This document shows, piece by piece, positions 49,801 to 59,880 of a DNA stretch of 64,000 nt. Under the pieces are notes generated by a model. The model saw only the letters and a list, made by a program, of their open reading frames with translations. It was not told the origin of the DNA and ran no database searches. Both the position numbers and the translations under genes were made by a program. The stretch is from Pegea sp. RAD2-039 (Eukaryota; Chordata; Thaliacea; Salpida; Salpidae): contig JAQGEQ010000365.1 in the NCBI GenBank assembly GCA_034620365.1, forward strand, positions 186,001 through 250,000, read 5' to 3'. Numbering within the stretch: position 1 is the first letter of the stretch; each line of letters starts with the position of its first letter.

Positions 49801-50030
49801 GAAATTGTTCTTTTCTTCATTATGATTTTAAAACTCATTTTTTCAATATTTTAGGTTTTAATGGATATATTTCCTCGATATTGACCTGGAATGTTTGTCT
49901 CAATCAGCAACAAGTAGAAGATACTTTTAAAATCTATGAGGACCTTCTTCAAACTTCAAATTCTGGAAAACGAACAATTCTAGAACCTTACCTTCTAAAG
50001 TTACTAATCTCGCCATTAAGGTTCAACTGA
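40813..50030 (+). CDS. TEP gene D: TEP with the thioester motif replaced, TSP1- and LamG-like C-terminus
   Basis: Thirty-five exons summing to 1680 codons: 40813-40865, 40918-41072, 41153-41181, 41311-41479, 41528-41730, 41786-41916, 42051-42141, 42354-42581, 42714-42796, 42939-43062, 43112-43285, 43339-43530, 43588-43740, 44103-44235, 44305-44398, 44723-44837, 44890-45003, 45061-45273, 45433-45562, 45678-45873, 46264-46504, 46910-46990, 47049-47202, 47255-47439, 47495-47647, 47695-47870, 48040-48160, 48364-48469, 48541-48630, 48685-48864, 48925-49062, 49120-49315, 49366-49440, 49582-49772, 49855-50030. Signal peptide MSTLLLLLLLCFHVNC. The exon plan equals that of C, but hallmarks have drifted: IIQHDKENYTPGE for IQTDKxxYxPGQ, FSQTWLWM for FPETWLWE, and AIEY in place of CGEQ. 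The TED-like region is retained in length and open, so D is not a pseudogene. Probably a secreted non-covalent binder or inhibitor; function is inferred. The acceptor at 42354 is weak. Confidence 0.9.
45737..45748 (+). other. degenerate thioester site of gene D (AIEY for CGEQ)
   Basis: Exon 45678-45873 aligns without gaps to the thioester exon of C: both start GDI and both continue to FVxxYL. At the CGEQ position D reads AIEY in the context ESHTAIEYLPQSFANNVF. Both bond-forming residues (Cys and Gln) are lost, so no internal thioester can form. Confidence 0.92.
45919..46245 (-). mobile_element. 5'-truncated LINE copy in intron of gene D
   Basis: Antisense LINE tail between the exons on either side of the degenerate thioester region. 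It carries the RT C-terminal remnant (complement of gtatgagaaaaaattc-like sequence near 46208), the shared 3' UTR and the terminal atttattt end. It is closest to the fragment ending at 50895-51010. Confidence 0.82.
48541..50030 (+). other. gene D C-terminal extension: Cys motif, TSP1-like, LamG-like
   Basis: Exon 48541-48630 encodes CSNCKGNCIGC. Exon 48685-48864 is the clearest TSP1-like module: SWESDSLCWNTC, RC, NRC, TC, LPVCP, six Cys in TSP1 order. Five exons then form a LamG-like domain with DQWIHLTITWNVNKALVYMN, GVQQG and GFNGYISSILTWNVCLNQQQ. It is shared with B and C, so the fusion predates their duplication. Confidence 0.78.
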
Positions 50031-50894
50031 AGAATTTGAAAATTGTTGCCTGTTTCATATTATATTTTATTTAAAGAAGAATTGATTGAGATTTATAGGT
50101 GATGTCACTTTTAATGTTTTTGTTGCTTCATTCGATTAATAAAAAGTTATTCCAATTCTATTTAGGATTTTAATTAAACAACTAGAGCAGTTTATGCTAA
50201 TAAGAGCTTCTTAAAAAGCTGTTTCAGAAGGAATTGATTTACTATTTAAAGCTACTATCAGAAAAGTGTTTGAAATTGTTTAGACTAAGATAAATTCCTT
50301 AAAAAAGGTTAAACTTCAATAAGTTGTACATTTTTCACTCTTTTGAAACAAGATGAACTTTAAAACAAATACCACACGCCTAAAGCTTGAGTTTAAAAAA
50401 GGTTTCCAGGATAAACTTTCTATCAATTTATACAGACTGTGCTTAGAACATAACTTTCATTAAAACAAGTTTGAACAAAAACTGTATTCAATTTGAAAAC
50501 TGATTTGGTTTGTGAGTTGATCATCTCTTGATAAAGGTAAATTTGATAAAGGTTCTTTACCCCGACTTCAGTTCCCAGCTTCCGCAGCAGTTTGAGCTTT
50601 AGCTGTTAATTTATTTTCATGAATTTCATGAAAATTTGAATTTTTAAGATTAAAAGTTTATAACAAATACATCACCCTGTTTATGAAAGATTATATTCAC
50701 ATTCAAGTCTTTCAATTTCGTAATGCAAATTACATTAGAATATTTTATTGTTTGAAACAACAACTTGAATCCAAAGTTTGATTATTAGTAGAAAAAATTA
50801 AGATTTTAGATAATTTACATCTAGATGAAGAATTCATTAAGATCTGATATCATTAAAGCTTCTTATAAAAATACATTTCCTATAAAAGAGTTTA
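50031..50894. other. spacer between TEP gene D and the LINE
   Basis: A+T-rich sequence with the poly(A) signal of D and nothing else that I recognise. Confidence 0.6.
50138..50143 (+). promoter_or_regulatory. poly(A) signal of gene D
   Basis: AATAAA 108 bp after the stop codon of D. Confidence 0.6.
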
Positions 50895-52860
50895 ACGGTT
50901 CAACTTCTGCTAGAACAACGCGAGTGATTCTGACATGACAATGTCTGATGGCAGCTGGTTTCATGTACTAATTGTACTGTATGAGAAAAAATTCAATCTG
51001 ACCAAAGTACTAGGTGATATGGGCTTATTAAGATGTAATGTGTGTCGTCTGAGTTGATATAACTTGAGGGAAGGACTAATAGAAAAGAAATCATCAAACT
51101 GAAGGTCAATTAAATTGTAGATAATTTTGAAAATAAGAATTAAGTCGTATTTAATCCGTCGAATTTCCAAAGTATCTAAATTGAAGAAACTGAGACGATG
51201 TTTATAACTCTCGTATTTGATATTAAGTTTCCTGCATACTAATCTCGTAAATGTGGCCTGAACAGATTTGATTTTGTTGATATCAATAACTTGATATGGC
51301 ATCCATGCACTACCATCTAGGACATCAGATATTAGATGGTGTTCCATCAAATGACTGGTCATATGATTGTGAATGATATGCTCTTGAGTTCTGCAGATAA
51401 CTGAAGTCAGAGAAACTGGACTGTAGTTAAGTGCGGTGTTTCTGGGACCCTTTTTATGAATTGGAGTAATAATAGTTTTCTTCTAAATTTGTGGAACTCT
51501 TCCTCGCTTCAAAGTCATGTTAAAGAAAAGAGATACAGGTAGTGATAAAGAGAAAGTAGTTTTCTTTAAAACCAAAGCTGGGATCTGATCTGGGGTGTTG
51601 GAAACTGATGCTTTTAAAGAAGAAATATCCTTAGATACCATATTGACCGTTATGTCAAGATCTACCATCTCAGAGACATTTGTAAGAATGTCGTAGTAGG
51701 AAAGAGAGGAGTATTGCCATCATCGGTTATAAAAACACTATTAAATTGATTGCTTAGCAACTCAGCTTTATTCTCTGATTGTATTACAGGCTGGTCGCTG
51801 TTATCAAGTAAGGGAGTTATTTGAGATCTCGCTTTAAACTTGCGATTTATGAAACCAAAAAACGTTTTCTTGCAAGGTGAAGATAAAACTGCACTTTCTC
51901 TTCCCAAATAGAAATTAGAAATAGATTTCTTGTAAACTATACAAAGATCTTTGTACAGAGATTTGATGGAAGGGTCTGTTTTAGTTTGTTTGTATATGAG
52001 GTTTTTTAAATGTTATAAATTCCTTAAATATCTGGGCAAATGTGATATTTTGTTGGCTGTATAACAAGGTATGAATTTTTCGTTTGACTCTTTAAAAATG
52101 TTAGTAAACCTTGAGTAAATAGTATTGATGTCTTCGGAAGAGTTAAAAACAGAAATCCAGTCAACATCTGATAAAAACTTATTAATTTTTACGATAAATA
52201 TTCCTTTTGCTTGAAGTTTTAATGTTTTAATGTTTTATATCCATAAAAAAGTTTGAATTCAGTCATGTTGTGATCTCATGTCGGAGCAAAAGGTTCTATT
52301 TGATCAACGTAGATAATATTCTCGGGTTTTGATGTGATATCAAGATTCAAAGTATAACCACTAGCTTGGGTCGGAAAAGTAACCATCTGAGAGAGATTAT
52401 TGGCATTGAGGAAGCTTACAAAGTCATGACTTAGAAAGGGTGAATTAGTATTATCGCTATCCAAGTTAAACGATTTTCCAATAAATGCTAAATTCGGGTT
52501 ATTCCAATTAATTTTACCAAAATTAAAATCCCCCAAAATATATAACTCAGGACACACAACACTCTTCAGAACCTTCAATAAGGCCTTAACAGTAACCTCA
52601 TCATTAGTTTTAGAGGGTGGTAGATAGGTACATATAAAACGAGATAATTTGGACTATGAATAATGAAAATCAAAAGCGATAATCGCAAACCTTGGACAAT
52701 TAATGGGATCGATCTGAATTCTAGAGATCATGGGTGCAAGCGATGTTTTGTAAATTACGCAAACATCGTCACATCTATCATACATTCTGTCAGAACATTT
52801 TAGCATTAAAGATGCGTTCGAATTTTTGTCATAATCTTGTCCTGAAAGGAAACTTTCAAC
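50895..52860 (-). mobile_element. degenerate non-LTR retrotransposon (CR1/Jockey-like LINE), minus strand
   Basis: Read from right to left on the minus strand: an APE-type endonuclease part (PELYILGDFNFGKINW near 52550, preceded by a DVCVIYKTSLAPMISRIQID-like segment), a linker with FFGFINRKFKARSQITPLL and KAELLSNQFNSVFI, then the RT start (TPDQIPALVLKK, FFNMTLKRGRVP, ITPIHKKGPRN, NYSPVSLTSVI), and finally the C-terminus ([34 protein letters not shown]). The central RT part with the catalytic aspartates is deleted between about 51300 and 51320. Frameshifts and stops break it into pieces, so it is dead. Its end is cut at about 50895; the 3' UTR survives only in the intronic copies. CR1 against Jockey cannot be settled by eye. 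Confidence 0.88.
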
Positions 52861-53060
52861 GGTCTTTAAATATATTTATTATCAGATAATAAAATTCTGA
52901 GCTTTTTCAGCTTAGTTCGAGAATCAATCTAAATTTCTCAAAATATTGAACAACTTTATATATACTTATTTTGTAATGACTTTTTTTATCTTTTACATAA
53001 TAAGCTTTAAGATTTTTATAAAATTGATAATATAATCAATAATATATTACTGCAAACATA

Positions 53061-53142
53061 GCTGCGATGGCCGAGTGGTTAAGGCGTTGGACTTGAAATC
53101 CAATGGGGTCTCCCCGCGTAGGTTCAAATCCTGCTTGCAGCG
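53061..53142 (+). tRNA. tRNA-Ser (anticodon UGA)
   Basis: Complete cloverleaf of 82 nt: acceptor GCTGCGA pairs with TTGCAGC (one G-T pair), D arm GGCCGAGTGGTTAAGGC, anticodon loop CTTGAAA with TGA, a long class II variable arm (GGGGTCTCCCC), T arm GTAGGTTCAAATCCTGC, discriminator G. A and B boxes are intact and a T run follows at about 53147. No intron. It looks functional and delivers Ser to UCA (and by wobble UCG) codons. Confidence 0.95.
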
Positions 53143-54419
53143 AATTATTTTTATGTTTTCTACAATTTTTGTATCTTTAGTCTTTGTTACTTCTTTTGTG
53201 TTTTGCTTTATTTTTAACAGCACCTTTTTGCTTTAGTCTTTTTACTTCTTCTACATTTTGTACATTTTGGTACAACAACCTTTGAGCACAACCAGCATGC
53301 CCCTTCTCAGCAAATTAGTTATTATTAGTCTTACGTTTGTTAACCTCAGTTAATAATAAATGCAGCTAAATGAACCCATAAAAAAATTTGAAGAAACATA
53401 TACGTATGTTTGTTTTCTATTTATTATAAATTTTGTTAGTATGTTTACTTTATTACATGCTAAAACTTGAAAGCTAATTTTGCTAAAAATGAATTTTTAT
53501 CAAAATACTATAAAGTTGGAATTTAAGAAGATTTTTATTATTAAGATCTCTAAAACGTTTATTTCCTTGATAATTTCCTTTGGTACTTCTTGCAGAAGTT
53601 TTTATTATAAAAAGTCAAGATTTTTTGTACCTCCAAGAAACAAGTTTAAGGCTGCTGGTGGTAAATGTATCTTCTGTCTCTCAAATATATCTAAAGAAGA
53701 TATCTATTTATTTGATGGTTAAAAATAATTCCATTTATGTGTCGAAGCAAGTTTTATCATTTACATTTATTGAATTCTTCTGATAATTCTGATAAACTAT
53801 AAAAGGATTTTAGATTATGATCAACTTTCTTTAATAAACGTTGTTGAATTAAACTGACTTCAGAAACTTAAAAAAAATTTAATTTATTTTTGTTTTTGAC
53901 AAAACCAATCGTGTTTATGCACAACTGAACTAAAAAGTAGCAAAAAGCATCAAACAGATAAAGAATTGAAAAAAGAATTGTATGAACAAGGAGTTAAATA
54001 AGAGTGAGATAAACTTGTCAATGATTCAGCCCTTTTCGTTCTAACCCCAGCTTAGCTGAAAATAACATTTCTAGCGTCAATGCAATCTTACAAAATTTGG
54101 CAATTATTGCGACATCAGATGACAGAAAATATTGTTCCACTATCTTCACTCCGATCAAAAAAGACTGATTGTTGACTATCTAATAAAATCGTCAACTTAT
54201 ATGATATGTCCATATAAGGACTTACATGGGCATGATATCATCATAAATGATTTACACTAGAAGGTATCTGCTTACTTTATAAAACTGACTTAAAAATTCA
54301 CCAATGTTGATATTAATTTAGAATTTTGTCTACAAAAAACAATTTTGAAATTATTTATTTTTTAACTTGAGATCCAAAGTCAGTTTTGTTGTATTTATAT
54401 CCCCTCTTAAAGTCTTAAA
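53143..54419. other. spacer after tRNA-Ser, little recognised
   Basis: Mostly A+T-rich. An open stretch at 53480-53722 contains a Cys-rich segment (AAGGKCIFCLSNISKED) of unknown origin, with no start or splice context that I trust. The right-hand end may already belong to the LINE relic that follows. Confidence 0.4.
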
Positions 54420-54880
54420 TTAGATCAATCTGATATCTAGAAAGTCGTTAGTATGCAGTGGAATATTCATTTCTACATATAAGGAGATTTTAACTGTTAG
54501 AAGATTGGACCATTCCTTAAATTTGTCAAATGATTTGGTTACATCACTAAATAGTTTCGGAAAATTAATACTTTTTACTGACGATGCCAAACTCTTTAAA
54601 TCTAAATCAGTTGTTTTTGTAATTCACTAATCAATGACTTCAATCAAAACAATTCAAAGTCCAACAAATGTTTTTAAGAAAAATTCATACAGTTCTTAAA
54701 GCTCAACATAAATAACAGCTTAACATTTTAACAAAACTTTTATTTAGGAACAAACTTGCCGAAGCCAGTTCATTAAGGAATTTACCAACAATTATTTTCT
54801 CAAAACTTTTTATCAAAAAGTCAGTGCATTAAGGTATCTTCATCTCCAAAGACTTAAAATGAAACTACACAAATTATTTG
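54420..54880 (+). mobile_element. decayed LINE reverse-transcriptase relic, plus strand
   Basis: Readable pieces keep the order of a LINE RT palm: DISRKSLVCSGIFISTYKE, then an NDLVTSLNSFGK segment, then LILFTDDAKLFKSKS (the YADD box as FTDD) around 54565-54615, then INDFNQNNSKSNKC. Farther on, ALRYLHLQRLKMKLHKLF resembles the RT C-terminal region. The frames are broken. It is a different insertion from the minus-strand LINE. Confidence 0.5.
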
Positions 54881-57800
54881 TTTAGAAAAGGTTCGTACCG
54901 AACTTCATACTTCTCAAATTCTCAAATCTTATAAGACAAGAAATATTGGGAAGTTATTAAAGCCACATACACCAGCCTTAATATAGAGTTCAATGCTTCC
55001 TTATGAAGCCCAAGAAATAAGTTAATTAAAATTGTAATAATAATGGCAATTACGCTATAATGGAGCTTGTCAATTTGTAAAAGGCAACAACCATAATCCA
55101 CAAACGTACGAAGCCACACAGTGTGTAACAGAATGAAGTATAAAATAGTATGGAAAGACCCATTTATGTAAGCAGCAGAACATTCATTTCAAATAAACCA
55201 CAACTTGCTAGATTAACTACTTTGCCTGTATAATGATAAAAATGATATTTTAAAACTAGATTGACTTAATCTCTGTTGTAATTGACAATATTAAAATTGT
55301 AGTTTTATTCAAGTTGTATAGAAATTTAACTTCCTGAAAACTAACAGGAAGTTACTTAATGTAGCTAAAAGTATAAAAATAGCTTTTACATTAAATATCG
55401 ATTGTTATATTTTCAACAAATTATCTTTGCTGTATTTATTAATTTTATAAACTTTTATTTTAAATTAATCAATGTAAGCTTATCTAACTTTATACATTTA
55501 TATACAATTATATCTAAATATTATTTATGCGATCTAAATATTGTTCTATTCATATACAAAGATCTAATTTTAACATAAATTAAATCTATCTATCTTATAC
55601 GAGTTTTTGATTAAAATCAAGATACAGTTTGAAACTTTTTGTATAATTAGTGATTATTGAAACACATTTTAGTAATTTGAAATAATATAAAAGTATTTTT
55701 CCAAACTTTTGTATACAAAAAACTGATTTGCTACAATAGAAGGTTAATCTACAGAATTAGGTAAATAAGAGAAAACACAACCCTAAACAATACAAGATTT
55801 GTTTAAGTTGTACATGAAACTGTTAAACATTTAAAATATTTCAGTAACTTTTCATTAAATCAATTCTTACTGATAAAAGTTTAAAGTTTTAAATCATGTA
55901 AAACTGCACAGATTAAAATTTCAAGATAACATCCAAAGTACACAACAATTTTTCAAAGTTAATTTCACTGTCAGATGATTTTATTAACTTTGAAAAATAC
56001 TTTAAATTGTTTGCATTATTGAATTTGACAACTGATTTGTTAGTTAACTAATATTTTGTCTTTTAGGTTTCCTTTAGATGTTTGAAAAAGCACAAAGATT
56101 GAAACAAATCAGCTGTTTGTATGTTTGTAATGAGAATTAATGGAGATTGTATATCTACTTTGTTACAAATGTTTCTTATTGAAGTTTTATTTAAGTAAAA
56201 TGTTTGCAATAAAGTAAAGTGAAAATTTAAAACTAATCAGCTAGGCGTAGAAGATATAAGCGTGATAAGTGAAGTCTTCAATAAAAGTTGATCATGAGTA
56301 GTTTTAAAATATGGGCGTGACCATTACATGAACGCCTAATGATCACAGCGTGCAAATAATGTGAATAAAACATGATGAATCTGCTTCAAAATAATTTCTA
56401 ACTTTAATTCAAAAATTGATACATTTACAAACAATTCTTTGACAGATTATTCCACTATTTATGTCACGAATACATTTGAATGAAAATCATATTTCATTTA
56501 TATCAAATAATTATGTAGAAAACGATGTAACTTCTTCAGTTAGTATAAAAGTTGTAATTCAACTTTGAAATTGGCGCTCCAGTAATCAATAAAATTGAAT
56601 CCATAAAATTAATAATTTGAAAGTTTTTGAAATTGTTTGCATACTTTGAATATATTTTATTGAGTTGATAAAAACTTTTGAGTTTTTCAACAACATTTTT
56701 TGCGAAATTTTCGTGAAGTTATTTTGATCAAACAGATAATTTTAACAATGAAAGTTCTGCCTATGAAAGAATTAAGTTCAATATAACTTGATAGATAGTC
56801 TGACCCTAAATACAAGTTTTTCTATATTGCTTCATCTTAATCTTTAAAATGATTGATGAGCAAGGCTGGTATGATTTTGATTGGTTACTTGACGGATTAA
56901 TGATTGCAATTAGTAAAACTAAGATTCAAAGTAAGTTATCATAAATTTAGGACTCATGTTGAAAATCATTATAATTTTACAAAACGTTTTTAAAGCGCTC
57001 AAACAAAAAACTAACTTATGTAAGGCTTTGGAAAATTAAGCATTATAGAAAATGATTATCTCAAAATACTTAATCAAAGTGTATTAGTAGTAAGTTAGTT
57101 AAAACAAAGTTTATAAAACTACAATTTGTACTTATTTGGTTACAGAACGTCATAAAGGATCTACTTATGAAATCAACCAATCAGCGTTGAGAAATTTGAT
57201 GACATCATTGTTGTTAGTGATGCAGAAACTTTATGAGAAAGTAACTTAGATAGTCACGGTTGAAAAACTTTCAGTTATAAATTTTTAATCGGATTCTGCT
57301 ACAATAATCGAAAAACAAAAACTTTATTTGTTTTCAGTTTTCGAATCAAATGTATTTTCACATTATCAGTTAATTCCTAAAAATATTGCTCAAAAGTAGT
57401 TTGTTTGTAGTTGAAGGCATCTCATCAAAACTGCAAACTTTAAGCTTTTAGAATTTGGAGATATTAGAAACTGATTTAAAAATTAACTAAAAAACTTTTC
57501 AAATTGTAAAATAGTTATGAAGCATTTAAAATTGTTGCACTAAAACTCCCTAATTCTTATACAAAAGTCAGTTTTACTTTGTAATTTCAAGCGAAACATT
57601 TTGAACAAATCAAATTGGTTAGCCTAACAAGTAAATAAAGGAGATTGTATATTTTTGGAAATGCTATTTTTCACAAATTAACTAAAATTACATTATAGTT
57701 TGAAATCAGTTTTATTAAAAGTAATTGTTGGATTTTAAACATCATATAACTTCTAGTTGATATATATTTAAAAGCTTATTAATTATATGTAGAGTTACAA

Positions 57801-59260
57801 ATCAAACAAATCATTAAACACTTTTGTACTTAAAATCTCAGCAAGGTGTTTTACTTTTGATATACTTTTGTAGCTTTTACATTAATGTTTATGCTTAATG
57901 TTGTATATTTGAAACTAAAATAAACTTTATTCATTTTAAAAATCAATATTTTATAAAGATGTTTTTAATAAAAGTAAATAATTGTTCTGTAAAATAATAA
58001 TTATAATAATGTTCAATTAAACATCCTTAAAATATAAACACAAAAAAGTGTTTTTTAAACATCCTTTTACAGCAATAATAAAGACTATTCTTAATTCCCC
58101 CCTTTTTTTAATCTAAACAGACTGAAAACACATAAATAGCCGCTGTATTTCCATTACAGATCATATGAGTTGTATCTGTCCTAACCTACGCTTCTTGCCA
58201 AATAGATGTAGAAAAAGCTGCTTTGAACTTTGATGGTTTCAATTGAAGTTCAAACAGTTTTTTTCTATTTGCCAAATGAAGATGTTAGGCAGTATTTGCT
58301 TGACTACCAGTCTAGTTATATTAGATTGAAAATGTTAAAGTTTTTTTTTTGTCAGTTTCAAGAAAATTGAAGCTAACCTATCTTGTAATGAAATATAACA
58401 TTTTCGAAAACTACGGTTTTGAAACTTTTCAAGAAAATAAAAGTAACAAAATCTGTAGTCGAATGTTCAAATTAAAAAAACTTTTTAAATTTTCTTTAGG
58501 CAGAATTTTTATTAATTTTATTAGATTGATTTTAATTCATTATTCATGATAACTAACTCTTATCTATAAAATTAAAGTAAATATTTCTCTTTTCGTTTAA
58601 ACTAAATTTAAATTAAAATCAAGAGATCTATGGTTATCTTTTTTGATTTTTAATGATTAAACTCTAAAAAATATAAGAAAAAAACTTCGTAATAATTCTC
58701 AAAATTGCGTAACTTAGCTTACTTAATTCCTTTTTTTCTAATTTGTAATTTTTAGGATATAAACAGAAGGCACTTGTTTCGTTTTCTTTCAGTTTAGGCA
58801 GTCGTGACCAGAGGTAGTAAACATTGAGGTACAAAAGGCTTCTATCTCTGAAACTTTACTAATTTCTTTAATAATTGCTGTACTAAGTAACTTCCTACTA
58901 TTTACTTGTGTATTTATGTATGCTATGATATTTCTTATTTATTAAACACTTTTATATTTATTTATTTTACTATAAACGATTTATTTATTTATAAAAAACA
59001 ATATAGAATGTTTTCTAGTTTATCTAAAGAAAGCTGAAAATAATTACAAATTTATTTATTTATTTGTGAAAATGTTATTTATAAATAAGCAAACAATTCA
59101 ATAGGATAAAAGCTAAGAATTTAACTACAATATACTCAGTTAATGTGAGTATTTAAGACTACAAAATTTACGAATAGTTAGGGTTAGTTGTATTTTTAAG
59201 AAAGTTTGTGTTCTTGACTTTTTTGATGATTCAATAATTACAATTACTTAATGTCGTTTT
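54881..59260. other. long A+T-rich intergenic region
   Basis: About 4.4 kb separating the TEP and LINE part from the astacin-like genes. I see no exon or known RNA gene. Only the hairpin at 58176-58292 stands out. Confidence 0.6.
58176..58292 (+). ncRNA. candidate hairpin RNA (miRNA-precursor-like)
   Basis: Two arms fold back with a 15-nt loop (tgatggtttcaattg). The inner stem pairs TTTGAACTT with AAGTTCAAA. CTG pairs with CAG past a one-base bulge, a run of A with a run of T, then AAATAG with CTATTT after a small asymmetric bulge. Beyond another mismatch, CCTAAC pairs with GTTAGG near the base. In all about 45 paired positions with miRNA-like bulges. A foldback transposable element is the main alternative. 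No known miRNA seed is claimed, and either strand is possible. Confidence 0.4.
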
Positions 59261-59880
59261 ACTTAATTTCACAATTTTTCTTTAAAAACTTTCACAATTC
59301 AGTTTTATTTTTGAAAATTTAAATTCTTAAAAATTGATATTTTTTTCAGCATTTTTAACACTTTGGTTGTAAATTGTAATTATTGAATAGATTTACATTC
59401 AAGATGAAGAGCTTTTCAGGTATTTTTCTATTTTTTAGTTAATATATCTTTTCTAACTAATTTATTTTTAGGAAAATCGATTCTTATTGCTTGCTTTCTT
59501 CTGATATTATCAAGTGAACTTCAATCAAGAGGTAATAATCTTTACTTTACAAAATAAATTTGAACTTTATATTTGATATTTACAGAGATTTCTCGGGAGA
59601 AACCCTCTAACTTTTGGACAGATTTGAAAGAGAACGTTTATGTGATACCCTATACTATCAGCATTCAAATAGAAAAAAGTAATTGATGTTTGATAATTCA
59701 TTGACTTTAGATATTACTTTGTAATAAAATCTCTAACAATTCAATTTGAAACTTTTAGATTCGTCTATGACTTTGGAGAACATCTCAGCTAGTATTGTTG
59801 ATGGATTAAAAGATATGGAAACGTTCACTTGTCTCAAGTTTGATGAACGACAGTTTGAAGAAGATTACATCGAAATATTA
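59261..59880 (+). repeat. tandem duplication, first copy (promoter and exons 1-4 of the astacin-like gene)
   Basis: From about 59261 the sequence matches 63381-64000 at a constant offset of 4120 bp with very few differences, through the upstream region, exons and introns. The match begins about 143 bp before the start codon, which places the duplication breakpoint. The second copy continues beyond the window. Confidence 0.95.

Noticed and set aside
50961-52578. Minus-strand frames as cellular genes
   Set aside because: They are pieces of one broken LINE (endonuclease and reverse-transcriptase motifs in order).
54922-55119. Minus-strand frame with hydrophobic stretches
   Set aside because: No start context, no splice signals and chance-like composition in A+T-rich DNA next to a LINE relic.
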